A stretch of DNA of 64,000 nt, from the NCBI GenBank assembly GCA_024516035.1, contig CM044955.1, positions 48,963,715 through 49,027,714 on the forward strand. Direction: 5' to 3'. Made by a program: the position numbers and the translations under genes. The notes beneath the pieces were generated by a model. That model searched no databases and was not told where the DNA came from. It was given only the letters and a program-made list of their open reading frames with translations. This DNA comes from Bactericera cockerelli. Its lineage: Eukaryota; Arthropoda; Insecta; Hemiptera; Triozidae. Positions 36,242-48,646 of the stretch are shown in pieces. The number at the start of each line of letters is the position of its first letter. Position 1 is the stretch's first letter.

Positions 36242-36388
36242 TATCATATTAATTTGTGTTAATCACTTGCGTAATATCACAACTACTCAAACTCAATTTT
36301 ATAAATCAATGCTGAAACCGGGACTTGAACCACCGACCTCCAGATTACAAGTCCACCACCTTATCAATCAAGCTACTGAGGTCGGTAC
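36242..36388 (-). mobile_element. SINE, family B, minus strand
   Basis: Reverse-complemented, it reads CCTCAGTAGCTTGATTGATA, an anticodon-arm-like block GACTTGTAATC, GGTTCAAGTCCCGGTTTCAG, and then GTTGTGATATTACGCAAGTG. It is well preserved. Confidence 0.8.
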
Positions 36389-36410
36389 GAACAGATAGGT
36401 ACCTACACAA

Positions 36411-36560
36411 GGGGCCGAATTATAAAACAGGATCACATTTAATCTAAGTGGTCACTATTTTTTAACTCAGGCTTTAGCGCTCTGTGATTGGCTGAAACTT
36501 TGACATGAGGGCGTGTCAGGCATAGCTTAACTTTAATCCTGTTTCATAATGTGGCCTTTA
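36411..36560. mobile_element. Short MITE-like inverted-repeat element
   Basis: GGCCGAATTATAAAACAGGAT at the left is inverted at the right as ATCCTGTTTCATAATGTGGCC, about 21 bp with a few mismatches. The ends resemble those at 5760-5863. There is no coding content. Confidence 0.5.
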
Positions 36561-36930
36561 GCGCTTAGTATCCAAAATAGCCCAAACTTAAATCATACTA
36601 AATGTTGATAGAAGCCTATCTAAGTTTGGAATGAAAATAAAAAAAAATTCCCTATAGATTTGGGCCTGAAATCTGCCGTGTGTACATGAATGAGTGTACA
36701 AAGTTATTTGTAACATTTAATAAGTAGGTACCCGTTACAAATTTAAAAGCTCTTTAATGATTGATAATGGATTAACTCAGGGTAACATTTATATTATAGC
36801 TGCTGAATGCTGGTGCTGCAATTACGTCTAATGATTTTGCCGACAAAAAACCTCACATGAAGATTTTCATTGACTATAAAAAGTCTTTGGAGGTACCTTT
36901 ATTTTTTGAAGTTTTTCTTGTTCTGTGCCG

Positions 36931-37115
36931 GTGTTACCATTTGGTAACTTGTTCTGTCCCACTGTTACCTTACATGGAATAGTGTTACCATTTGGTAACA
37001 CTATTCCATGTAAGGTATTACCAAAAGGTAACACCGGGGTCGAGAAGTGGATGTCTTCGGTGTTACCAAACGGTAACACCATTTTTCTGAACAGGTGTTA
37101 CCAAACGGTAACACC
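36931..37115. repeat. Cluster of GGTGTTACC-N4-GGTAACACC palindromes
   Basis: Five inverted-repeat units with TTACC-NNNN-GGTAA cores start near 36931, 36982, 37015, 37059 and 37094. The second is embedded in a perfect palindrome of two 25-bp arms with a 2-bp centre (36966-37017; arm TACCTTACATGGAATAGTGT plus TACCA). The four central bases vary (ATTT, AAAA, AAAC), while the arms are held constant. No transposon end was recognised around it. Confidence 0.85.
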
Positions 37116-37556
37116 GGCACGGAAAGTGTTAAATAAAGTTGGACTAAAACAGCAGTGACAAAAAAGTCTGTCGTACGGATAGTAGGTACACAAATATTTT
37201 GATTTTATTTTTTGTCTACATAATGTCACGTTTAGTTTGTCAAAATAACAGGCTCTACTAAAATTGAACGTTCTCGAGAGTCGACCTCCCTCAAGTTTGC
37301 AAGTCAGCTGTCCAAAAATCGAATTATTAAGCCCATTCAGGGACAGTCTTTAAAAATTATAAATTAATAGACCAGTTGGCTCTTTTTTTTTGAAGAAGAT
37401 TGGCAGTGGGCCAAAATTAAACCCATAAATCCACTTTATCGTGGGACTCTTACTTCTTGAATACGAGAATGTGTACAAATGACACATCCACCAAACATGA
37501 TTTACCTACATCAACTATTGAGCAATAATTTTATCATTGAAACGAAACAATGAAAA

Positions 37557-37742
37557 CTGGTAGTCAAGTGCTTAACGCACTAGTCTGGTAATCCAGGTGG
37601 CGTAGGGATCTGTTGGTTCGAATCCCACCCTATGCATGAATTTTTCCTCATTAATTTGAGTTTGTGACCACATAATAATAAGTGACTGTTAGATGGTAGC
37701 AAATGCATTAACCTCGCCTGGTGGTTACCTTCCACTAAAGAG
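37557..37742 (+). mobile_element. SINE, family C (tRNA-like head)
   Basis: This is the best family C copy. The head is GTAGTCAAGTGCTTAACGCA, loop CTGGTAA (anticodon GGT, Thr, if aligned as a tRNA) and B-box GGTTCGAATCCCACC. The tail follows: TTTTTCCTCATTAATTTGAG, GTGACCACATAATAATAAG, GGTGGTTACCTTCCACTAAA. Confidence 0.8.
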
Positions 37743-37837
37743 TGTTGTTATTTTATGATTAATTATTTATTTAACAGGTACTTTGACAGGTCATAGATCA
37801 TGTTTTTTCAGTTGAAATTGCACATCCACTGATTATA

Positions 37838-38883
37838 CAGGGTGATTCAGAAAAGTACCGTCAAACGTTAACCACATATTCTATGGGCTAGTTAAGGAGG
37901 GGTCAACTTTATAAAAGAAAGTGCACAAATGCCTCCTAACGGAGGTACACGCCCCTAAAGGTGTTTTTAAACAATCGAAATTTTCATTTTACGGCTTACC
38001 TATTTGGGATATCGCAATGTGGTAAAAAAATCACTCTCAATACTAGATAGCACCTTTCTTTTGGCACAAAATTTAACACCATTCCAATGTCAGGGGCGGT
38101 CTCAGGAGGGTCAGGTGGTAGAAAAAAGGTTCTAACTTTTTAGTCGTTCCTTGTAATTCACCCTATTAAAACGTCTGTCATTGTCTACAAAAATGTTCTA
38201 AATAATTTTTTTCTCAAACCAACACAAACGCTTGAAAATCGAAATTGAAGGGCTTAAGCCGAAATAAGATTTACAGCAAATGTTCCACATGGGCTCCTCT
38301 GGCTTCAATGCAGACCTCCATACGCCTTCGAAAAGATTGACGAACACGTTCAAATATTCCAGGTGTATTTCATTGTTAAATAATGAATTGGCTGAAAGTT
38401 CTTGTTCTAAAATTGTATGCTAGTTGCATAGGTTTCAAAACTTAATGCGGTTTTAAAATCTTCAATTTCAATTTTCAAGTTTTTGTGTTAAATCGAGGGA
38501 AAAATTATTCAGACCATTTTTGTAGACAATGACATAGGTTTTAAAATGGTGAAAACCAAATTCAATTACAAGCAACGACTAAAAAGTTAGAACGTTTTTT
38601 CTTCCATCTGACCCTCCTCAGAACGCCCCTGAAATTGGAATGCTGTTAAATTGTATGCCAAAAGAAAGGTTTCATCTAGTATTGAGAGTGATTTTTTTAC
38701 CATATCGCGATATCCCAAATAGGTAAGCCGTAAAATGAAAATTTCGATTGTTTAAAAACACCTTAAGGGGCGTGTACCTCCGTTAGGAGGCATTTGCGCA
38801 CTTTCTTTTATAGAGTTGACCCTCCTTAACTAGCCCATAGAATATGTGGTTAACGTTTGACGGTACTTTTCTGAATCACCTTG
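37838..38883. mobile_element. 1.05-kb foldback element with ~430-bp inverted arms
   Basis: The left arm (37838 to about 38268) begins CAGGGTGATTCAGAAAAGTA. The right arm (about 38445-38883) is its imperfect inverse, ending TACTTTTCTGAATCACCTTG. TATA occurs on both outer sides, consistent with a TA target. On the minus strand, about 38270-38350 encodes a transposase-like tail: ERVRQSFRRRMEVCIEARGA followed by HVEHLL and a stop. This recalls the C-terminus of a Tc1/mariner-related transposase common in insects. It is therefore a non-autonomous foldback derivative keeping only the last codons. Confidence 0.78.
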
Positions 38884-38889
38884 TATATT

Positions 38890-41557
38890 ACGTCAACTAA
38901 GTTTTACCTAAACCTGGACACGTTTTATGCTTGTGTACCTACCTACCAACCTACTGGTGTTATTAAAGGATAAGACATAAATCCTATTAATTATAAACCT
39001 AAGCTTATTATTATAGAACATGTTTGATCAAGTTTTATTTACAATAAAGTACATAGCATATTTACATAGACATTGAAATTAATAAAACAAAACTTGATGA
39101 AGGGCGCGGTGCTAATGCCAACAGCATTGTCTTCCACACCACCCTTGATTTAAAAAATAAAGATAACACAAAAAAGAAACACATGATATCACTACCTACA
39201 TAAACAACACTACATAATACACGACACACAGGACACGGAAGGAGCCCAAAAAATTGTCTATGGGCGTCCAAGGGGTAAATACACTATCAATCCTTCCACC
39301 ACCATGACACAACCATCATGGACACAAAAAACAAGTAGGTACTAGCTTTGTGCCTGTACTTTTCTACAGGACTAAAAATAAATAAAGACATACCCTAAGA
39401 GTGTGTACGAGTAAGTAATGAAGATCCGAAAATCTACCCAAATTTATAAGGTTGTCCAACCAAGATACCACCGCAGGGTGGCCAAAAGACTTCTTATCCT
39501 AAATCAATGGACCCAGTTTGTTTTCTGAAAGTTCATATAATATGCCTAACACTCACGAGATAACACGAGAGGACATTAAGGACGATAAGCAGAATATGAA
39601 AATTAATATTTTTTAAGCTCGTAAAAATTTACGAGAGTCATAAAATCTTTGATGAATTATTATGGTAATGATGGCAGAAATTATGATACTAAAAATAATT
39701 TTACTTATTCTGATAATGTAATGTATGTAATGATCATAATAGAATTATGTTTCAAATAATTATTAAAATAACAATAACAATGAAAAAATATACTTAATAT
39801 TATATTAAGGTCTCTAAAGCACCCAGCTCACCCATTGATAATCAGCCTGAGAGACCAAGGGCCACGGTAATGAGATCTTGGACGGAAAAATCGTTAAATT
39901 TTACGATTCGATTGATCGGCTTGAATGGTGTTTGCAAGATCTTAAATTTTATCTGTTAATACCGTTTTTGGACATCATTATACGGCTAAATGGGGCCCCA
40001 TTAGAATTAACACCCGGCGGTCGACTATCGCCCAAGAGGTAAGTGGATATAGCAAACAGATAAGTTTCAAATGCATCTTAATGATCATAAAAAATACCTT
40101 AATACGAGTATATCAAATTGGTTGAGATGCAGGTTTGGTCGGTAGGGCCTTGCAGGAGTTGAACCTGGTGTCTGTAGTGTATTTGTATAACCCCCCAAAA
40201 ACAACACTTTGTGGTTACAAAAGGAAGAACGCCCCACTCAATAGAATGTGTACTATTTGCTAAAAATAAATGATATCTTTATCCTATAAAATATATAAGA
40301 CCTGTTTGACTGCTGGAGTAAAGGGACTTTTCAGTCTTACCTCGGCAATGTAAAAAAAAAAAAATATCAAATAGAGCACACCTTTACCCTCACTCTTTTT
40401 ATTAATCTGCAGTTCTGCACTCCTCTCTGAATCCTCTTGAAGTTTTACTTGTTCAACGGCAATAAAAACTGGTGGTCGCGATATAATTTATCTAACATAT
40501 TTTACAAAGTTAAGGAAAATCGTACTCCGATTTTCTTGCTCATGGTTTTATTCTTTGGACAGACTATTGTAATTTTATTTTTTAACAAAAGAACTTCAGT
40601 ATTTAAAATATTCAAAGTACATTTTCTCACCCAGCCCAATATCAGCAAAAAATTACCTGCCATTTTTACCACGATTTCATTGGTAGGTATGTATCGTAAA
40701 AAGACAGTGATGACCTTATAGTGATGCTTGAATGACCTTATTTTACTGTTGAATTTTTATTTTTATGTTCCTATTAGGTATTTATAAAAAAAAGTATAGT
40801 TTATGCAAACAAAAAATAAAATAAAATAGAAAGTGACAATCTCATAATATTTCAGATTAATTATAACTTATTTTAATATGAACAACTTTTCTCATTAGAC
40901 ATTGCCTTGAGTGATTCAACGGCACCTTGTTTAATTGTGTATGGAAGCGAGCAATAATCCAATAATAGCGAGCAATAATCCACTTGAAGGAAGAAAGAAA
41001 AAAATATAACAGGAACAAAAATACTATGCTTATTTGAAGAATGTTTTTCGTCGTTCAAAGAGGCCAGTTGGTCCACTTATGTCACCTGCAGTTCATAAAT
41101 CACACTCGTTAAGTTATCCTCACCTCAAGGAAAAGAAGGATTTATAAATAAAACAATCAAAACGTTGACTGAATCCAGTTTGATCATTGTTAAAGTTGCC
41201 ATGCAATTTTATATTCTTACAGTGAATTTATTAGAATACTTCTTCTTATTCATTAGGTACTTTAGATGTTCAAACGGACTTGGTATTTTTACAGACCCCC
41301 CCCCACTATTTTTTTATTTTTTTGCAATAAATCAGGCACCAGAATCAGTTTTCTGGTGCAGATCCATTTTGCTGTGTTGAAAAATGGCACATCCACTAAT
41401 AACTACCTATAATATTATAACATCCTTGGAGGTTCTCCAGCATTTATTCGTCTCATAATATTATTATAATTTAACGTTAACTTGACCAACATCGCTTGAA
41501 AATTCAGATGCACGATTGAAACCTCACAATTTTTCTTACAATATGTACGAGTATGTG
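38890..41557. other. AT-rich stretch without a recognised gene
   Basis: A fragment near 39100-39150 (GAAGGGCGCGGTGCTAATGC) resembles the dispersed piece at 45480-45520. Nothing else is recognised. The frame 40437-40721 is hydrophobic and Phe-rich but of no known family. Confidence 0.5.
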
Positions 41558-41559
41558 TA

Positions 41560-42478
41560 CGAGGTTTGGCTATTAAGTTCGTAGACGCGAGCCGCTACGC
41601 AAAAGCTGTCCATGCTAGGAAGATATGATGAACATCTTTAGAAAGCTTCAAGTCTTGTGTTTTGATTGATAGCTGTCACATGCCTGTACTGTAATTAGTT
41701 CTGTTGTAATAGCCAAGCGCGCAAGACACCTTTTTTAATTTTGCCGGATTTATGATTGATACAAACGTTGAGCAACGAGCGATTATTGAATTTTACGTAA
41801 AACTTGCTGGTAAAACTTTTTCTTTGTTAAAGACAGTGTATCAGGAGTCATGTTTGAAAAGATCAAAGCTTTATAAGTGGTTTAAACGGTTTCAAGGTGT
41901 TCAGGAAGATGTTGAGGACGATCCACGTCCTGGTCACCCCCAAACCTCAAAAACTGACGAAAACATTGAAAAAATTGGTGTTATGATTCGTTCTGACCGT
42001 AAATTAACTCTAGGACTAATGGCTGATACACTTAAAATTAATAGATAATGTGTGAGACAAATTTTGCACGAAAATTTCCACATGACAAAAGTTTGCGCAA
42101 AAATGGTGCCATGCGCCAGTCCACAGTGCCTTCTCCGTGAAGACGTTCCTATCCAAGTACAACATCCCAGTGTTGGAACACCCTCCTTAATCACCCGACC
42201 TGGCCCCGTGCGACTTTTACTTATTCCCAAAAAATCAAATCTACCCTGAAAAGTACCAGATTTGACAGCGTAAATGACGTTAAGAAAAAACCGGCAAAAG
42301 TCTTGGAAGGCCTCACACAAAATGACCTCCACCACTGTTTCGATCAATGAAAAATTTGCTTAGAACGTTGTAGGGATAGAGGAGGGGAGTACATTGAAGG
42401 AGATAACTACTAAAGTTGGGTAAGTTAAACACACATCGTTTTATGGAAAGAATCTACGAACTTAATAGCCAAACCTCG
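41560..42478 (+). mobile_element. mariner-family transposon, internally deleted
   Basis: The terminal inverted repeats are about 26 bp: CGAGGTTTGGCTATTAAGTT at the left and its inverse AACTTAATAGCCAAACCTCG at the right. Each is flanked by a TA dinucleotide (41558-41559, 42479-42480), the mariner target. The 919-bp length is below the usual 1.3 kb, in line with loss of the middle of the transposase gene. Confidence 0.9.
41752..42410 (+). pseudogene. mariner transposase relic
   Basis: The first 98 codons (41752-42048) encode the N-terminal helix-turn-helix half: EQRAIIEFYVKLAGKTF, KLYKWFKRFQ and DDPRPGHPQTS. They end in a stop where the family has a residue following LKINR. Homology continues as VRQILHENFHMTKVCAKMVP. 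The catalytic core is then largely missing, and the gene resumes around 42191 with SPDLAPCDFYLFP, carrying the third catalytic Asp, in another frame. At least one stop, a deletion and a frameshift make it non-functional. Confidence 0.88.
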
Positions 42479-42777
42479 TATGTATGTATAATGAATATGA
42501 ATGTATCTGCTTTCGAATTGGTATCTAAGGTTGGTAATATGATTTGAAAGATTTCATACTTCAAAGTAATGTTTACAATTTAGGTTAAATCTTTATAATA
42601 TACCTAACAAAATCTTCATAAAAAATCTCGTAAAAATAAAGTATAATTGAAATTTCAATCGAAATAATTTCAATTAAACGATGCGATGCGACGGACGGTT
42701 AACGTGCAATTTCAATATGCCATATAGTTCATGAAAGAGGTTAACATTATCATTAAAATTTAGGACCGCAGTTATTA

Positions 42778-42968
42778 TTCTATAGTGGAAGGTAACCACC
42801 AGGCGAGGTTTATCCACATATTAATAAGACTAATCATCAGGGTCTTATTATTATGTGGCCATATAGGCAAATTAATGAGGAAAAAATGCATGCATTGGCT
42901 GGGACTTGAACCAACGAATCCCTACACTACCAGACTAGCGACTTAATCACTTGACTACCAATACAGTT
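42778..42968 (-). mobile_element. SINE, family C, minus strand
   Basis: In reverse it reads: head with AGTCAAGTGATTAAGTCGCT, GGTTCAAGTCCCAGCC as B-box, CATGCATTTTTTCCTCATTA, GGCCACATAATAATAAGACC, and the ending GGTGGTTACCTTCCACTATA. Confidence 0.78.
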
Positions 42969-43272
42969 CAGGATATAAATAATTTTACGTGGTCTGATTA
43001 ACACTGTTGATAAAGAAGATTTCAGTAAAATTCTAAGCAAAATATATTTTTATTTTTGAGGTCGGCATCAAAACTATGATTTTGTGACAACCTTTGCTTT
43101 GTTTGGTTCTGGCACTCCTGCTTCCAATTTTTACGGCTGGATGGCCTTCCTCACGCCAATTTAGGCTGCTATTAATTTTTGTCTTTTTCTTTGGGGCAAA
43201 CATGACTGATGAGTGATGACGTATCTGTTTTACGTAGCCCAGCAAAATCTTAAAGGCTCAAACTGTATGTTC

Positions 43273-43415
43273 AACCTCAGTAGCTTGATCGATAAGGCGG
43301 CGGACTTGTAACCTGGAGGTCGGTGATTCAAGTCCCGGTTTCAGCGTGGATTTATTAAAGCGTACTTGAGTAGTTGTGATATCACGGTAGTGATTAACAC
43401 AAAACATGATAACTC
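43273..43415 (+). mobile_element. SINE, family B
   Basis: AACCTCAGTAGCTTGATCGA, GACTTGTAACCTGGAGGTCG, GATTCAAGTCCCGGTTTCAG and GTTGTGATATCACGGTAGTG are all present. It is followed by an A-rich tail near 43427-43438. Confidence 0.82.
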
Positions 43416-43517
43416 ACTCTGCTCAAAAAAAAAAATAAAAATATCTTCTAAATCCCATCTAAAATCAAAGTTTGCTCGAAATCTTAGCCCAGAAGAAAAT
43501 ACAAAAAAGAACACAAT

Positions 43518-43553
43518 ACTTCCGATTTCTAATATTAGAAATTTCTCGGAAGT
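43518..43553. repeat. 36-bp near-palindrome, copy 1
   Basis: ACTTCCGATTTCTAATATTA followed by GAAATTTCTCGGAAGT. The reverse complement of the sequence at 63192-63227 differs by one base. Confidence 0.8.
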
Positions 43554-43751
43554 AAAAAATCAAAGTCTTTTTCAAATCTCATCTCCTCGGAATCAGTGTC
43601 CAAGCTCTTCCCCTCATGAAACTCTCAACTGATTGCTTTGCCCTTCAGACCAGCACCATCAGCAGCGGATGTGGGTAATTTGTTTTGGGTCTCAGATGTA
43701 GGGGAGAAAACAATCCCATTCAAGGTGTTTTAATTTCAATTTCTTCAGGGT

Positions 43752-43753
43752 AA

Positions 43754-43806
<53 letters not shown>

Positions 43807-43858
43807 AGAGGCAGAGAGAGAGATAGGGAGAGAGAGAGAGAGGAAAAGAGAGAGAGAT
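43752..43858. repeat. GA microsatellite
   Basis: A (GA)n tract of about 100 bp with a few AAG and GGG interruptions. Confidence 0.95.
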
Positions 43859-44084
43859 TCGTAAAAACGCAGGTTCTCTCTATATGAACCTAATCAATAA
43901 TATAAATATAGTTGGTCAGAACAACTAAACTGAAAATAAAACAATAAATTATATGTTTGGAAATGAAAACCAATAAAAGATCAGTCCAGTGGTGGAGGTA
44001 AAGGTCAATCCTTAGTCCTTGACGTTGAAATATAATCTTATTCGTTCATTTTGCTCTTTCCCAATCCCACCTGGGGTCTGCATT

Positions 44085-45540
44085 GTTCAACCTCATGGGT
44101 GAGGTTAGTTGGTCGTGGCACATTTTTTCATTTTATTTATCCTCCTAATTACAAGGTTTTTACCCTCCACTCAATGGGGATCGTACCAGCTTCTCAATTA
44201 ACCTCACCCAGCCTGGGTAGGGCCGTAGTAATAGAATACCTGATGAAAATTAGCAATCTTCATAGGAGCGGAAAAAAACGAGAAAACGATTTTTTTCTTG
44301 AGAATTTTTCATATAATACATCTCAATTTGTTGATCACTGGATTTCTAAAACGGTAGCACCTAAAAAGCTGAAATTTTGGTCTTCATATTATGGAATATT
44401 TTCTTGTTTGACGATCCAAATAGGACCTCAGTCACAGAAACATTTTTTTTTTTTTTTTAATTACCGACCTAAAGAAGAAATTAGCGGCCATCATGAATTA
44501 ATAATTTTTGGATTTTTTCCTTTACTATTTTTAGATTGTTAATAAAATATATTTTAAATGTAAAACATTTCTTCAAACTCACTACCGAGAGAACAATAAG
44601 GGTTGGTGCTAGTATTCTATTATCCTAACTTGTAAAATGATTTCCACTTTAACCCTACTACCACGTCAGAAAATAATAATATTAGGTAATGATAAGAAAG
44701 CGTTTCAACACTGCACTGTCATAAACTTTTACAGGTCTGCAAAATGTGTGCCACCCTACTCTCAAACTCACAACCAATCCGCCACTGCTCGGATGTGTGC
44801 TTATTGGATACACAGTACACCCGTCATAATTATGACGTGGCACACCACTGTACCTCATAATCTTTGAGCCAGCCTTGTGCAGACATTGTTTCAAGAAATG
44901 ACTGGTAAGCACGACAGGGCATTTAAAAAGGCATTAAGGAGTCTGAACTATTAGTGGTACTAGCTGACGAGGGTCTGGTTTGGTAATGAGACTAGCGGAG
45001 TACCCAGACAGCGCCACTGGCGAGGATCGCATCGACTACCCGAGCTGGACAATCAAGCGCATGGATCCGTGATCTGTGAATTGGATTTGACCCAATGTTT
45101 GGATTTTTCCTCATATATTTGAATATGTGACTGTTTATTTGAATAGTCGGGACCACTTTAAGGTCTAGGTTACCCGAGGTTACCCGAGGGTAACATAGGG
45201 CGTCTAGGTTACCCGAGACTTAGGTTTAAACCTTCATTCACGAGAAACATGGAAACTGACAAACCAGCATTCAATATGAACCTCATCCTCATCCATCCTA
45301 GGTCGGGCCGGGAATAGCTGGAATCACGGAGATTCGAATTTCATTGGTTCTCCATAAAGTGAACCATGTCCGAACATTCCTTGACGATGCTTAACTTCAC
45401 CTGTCTTAACGAGAACTGGTCTATACACGTGCCGTGCCACTGAAGCTCGCTGGCTAATCTCACTAACCTGGGTTGGGTGGAAGAGATTGCCATAGGATTA
45501 ACCCCGCCCTTTAGTCCGGACAACTGTTTATCTTTATTCA
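44085..45540. repeat. Mosaic of dispersed repeat fragments
   Basis: CTCAATTAACCTCACCCAGCCTGGGTAGGG (44196-44225) is shared with the 34400 region. GCATGGATCCGTGATCTGTG (45059-45078) and the following TTTTTCCTCATATATTTGA belong to a SINE C-like tail. 45300-45520 carries TCACGGAGATTCG, GATGCTTAACTTCACC, GAGAACTGGTCTA and GGAAGAGATTGCCATAGGAT. The frame 44051-44542 (163 codons) crosses these repeats and has no family match. A run of GGTTACCCGAG repeats lies at 45164-45215. Confidence 0.5.
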
Positions 45541-48500
45541 TGTTATCTATGTTTTATATCTTTTTTTCTTGTTTTTAGAGTTCTAAATTTTATATTTTAA
45601 TTTTCATGATTACCTGTTTATACATAGGTAATATTATGTCCTTTTAATAAAGAGTTAAATAATAATAATAATAACCTGTTTCTATCTAGGATATCTGTTA
45701 CTCAAGACAGAATATTCTCTTTATAATAAATTAATAATACAAAAGGGTTATGTTTTTGTATGTATAAATAATAATCATTCAAACATTACTAACCATTTCA
45801 AGTTAAGAAACTGCGGGCGTGGCGTGTGTTTAAATGATTTGTTTCATAACGTTAAGAAAATTTTAGTACCCATAAGTATTATTAGAATGTAAGTATTTTA
45901 AGACCACAAGATATATTATATGAGCAATTTGAATATACTTTCGGGTCGTTTTCATGATATGAACATTAAAATTTAACCCATCGATTAACGGCAAAGGTTA
46001 TCCGAGGTCACTAATCATTCAACAGTTAATTGGAAAAGAAAATTAATGAAGAATTTAACCATTAGGATAACCATCTACTTGAAAGGGAAGGTAGTGCTGC
46101 ATTAACCAAAACATTAGAATTAACCAATTCCTCCCAACAATAAGAAACCAGCTATCATTTATGAAAGCCAAAACCTACCATTAATTATCTTGTGATTTGG
46201 TAGGTTTTTTTTTTTTCTTTCTCAAAAATCATCTGCGAAAATTGAAGAACATAAAAAAATAAAAGGAGAACCCTCGTCCCTCATAACGTTTGAGAATGTC
46301 TTTTGTGCGAGAAGTGAAAAAGGCATCATAATAAAATAGAGAATTCGTATAAGAAGAAAAATAAATAACTCGTGTGAGTGTTCTTGCAGATCTGCTTTTG
46401 ATGGACGATTATCAGGGCCAGTTTGAAGGACAAGAGCGAGATAATTATGAGATACTAAAATTAGGATACAGGAGATGATTTTCCATCAGGGATTTAATGA
46501 GCCAAGAAAATCCTTGTCAATGATTACATGACAAAGTGATTTTCAAATTTTGGTATGGTGTATCTGTTGGACAGTTAAAATAAAACAGTTTGTAGGTGTC
46601 TACTTCTTTTTGTGATAATTAGGTGTACATACCTATCTATCTTTGAAATGATTAAATTTGTTATGTAACTTTTTCAGGGTTTACCTACCTAGCCTAGCAT
46701 ACTTAACCTAATCTGACCTAATGAACTTCTAAGTTGAGAATAAAATGATTTATTCTTAAGTATTCATATACCTATCTTATACCTATCCTATCTTATGGAT
46801 GTGGCTGTATGGCAAATTCCCATGATAAGGGGAATAACCAATGCCAAAAAATTAAAAAAAAAAAAATAAAAAAAAATCTTATGGATGTTGGTCATTACAG
46901 AATTCAAATTTATATTACTAATTACCTTTTAAAACTAATTTTCTCTAGGCTTAACTGACTGATAGATGTTGAAAAAACAGAAAAAGCAATTCTTACAATC
47001 GACCCTGCTTTTTCTACATGTGGGTACTTTTTCGGAGATGAAATGAGATGGGCGAAATATTTCTTTAATTTGATTCTTACGATTTGGAAATGAACTACAC
47101 GCCCACATTGAGAGTCGGGGGTTTTATGGGCATCTTATCTTTGTTGTGCTGAAGAATAAGACCAGGCGTGTTCGGAGGACTTCAGAGATGATTTTTGCGT
47201 GAGGCTCACCAAGATAATGAAAGTCACAGCAGATGCGGACAAGCAACATGCCTAAAGAATGACACGATATGCAGAAGGCCTTTGAAAAAAGGTCTTAGAA
47301 GAAAGGTTTCTGAAGAGTAGATGTCATAAACTATAAAAATCTGATAATGATCGGAAGATGAAGAATTTTGAAAGATTTCAAAAACATTTCAAGTGCTGTC
47401 ATGTATTTGAGTTTTTTCACTTTAGGATTTTTCAAGTTTGCGCCCTTCGATAAGGGCTCAAGGTTATTTTATGATGGTGTTGCCGATTCGGAAGGATCGG
47501 TTGTTGTCTTTAACATTGCCGAAATGATGCAAGATAATCATGACTCGTTCTCTTTCTTATCTAAGAGGATAAGTCTTTTAGTTTGTGAAAAAATGTTAAT
47601 TAGAAATCCACAAAACGAAATATTTCACTAGCATCAACCTAACAATAGTAATAATGTTTTTTATTACATTAAATACATGCACCTTTTTCTCTAGTTCCTC
47701 TGATGAAAGTACTGTTTGTTCTTTAATTTCTTTAATACGAGTAAGTGACTTTCAAAATTTTCCATTATAATCGTCTTATTTCAACTCTTTTGTGGTACTT
47801 TGCCAAAGTCAACGCAGAACATGTACTTAGAGTTAGATTATTGATTTTTCCCATCACAATATTTAATTAATTTCTTTACTCACAATGACTATAATATTTC
47901 CTAACACAAAAAACCAAGTGCATTGATTGAGTAAGCTTAATTGCATCTAATTCATGTAAAATTAAAACATCTGAAAACAAATTAATACAACAATAAAAAG
48001 ACCCGCCTCTTTTGTTAGTTAATTGAGTAATAATTATTAGAAAAATTACTAAAAACAATAAAATCCCTCGCTAGCTAGTTAATTTGAAAAAGGCAACTAG
48101 ATGGAAATTTTAGAATTGTCCTGAGTTTATGGGGTGTCTGAAATGGTAATTATGTGCCTGGTAAAAAGGTGGCTATATCATGTGGTGTGTTTCGTCACAG
48201 GAAGTTGCATTTGTCTTCATTAAAATATAAACAGGGTTAAAAAATAAAAAAATAGTAAAAAAATACTTGGATTTACCACCCATTGTTTCACTTGTTATTT
48301 TTATATCAAAATTTACTAAAGGCGGATGATATTATTTTCATGGAACCATATTATTATCCAATGAAAGTATTGAAAAACACTTGGACAAGATTTTTTTTAA
48401 ATTACAAACAACAATGGGGTTAGTTAATATTCTGTTCAGTTTGAAATTCTCTTAAAAAAAATAATAAATAAAAATAACCGCTTCAATTTTAAAAGTCATT

Positions 48501-48640
48501 TGCGTGATTTTTTTAATTACGATAATTATTATGTCAAGGTAAAAGATTACTATAAGACCATACACTCATTCGTTCAATCTCGCAAAATTTTAAGTGGCTT
48601 TCTCCAATCTTATCCTGTAAACTTATATATCTTTTTTCTT
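45541..48640. other. AT-rich stretch without a recognised gene
   Basis: Nothing is recognised. A-runs occur near 46850-46875. This stretch precedes a candidate terminal exon at 48647 and may be intronic. Confidence 0.45.
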
Positions 48641-48646
48641 CCACAG

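Noticed and set aside
44051..44542. 163-codon plus-strand frame
   Set aside because: It crosses dispersed repeat fragments, has a long Phe run from a T-tract, and has no family motif.
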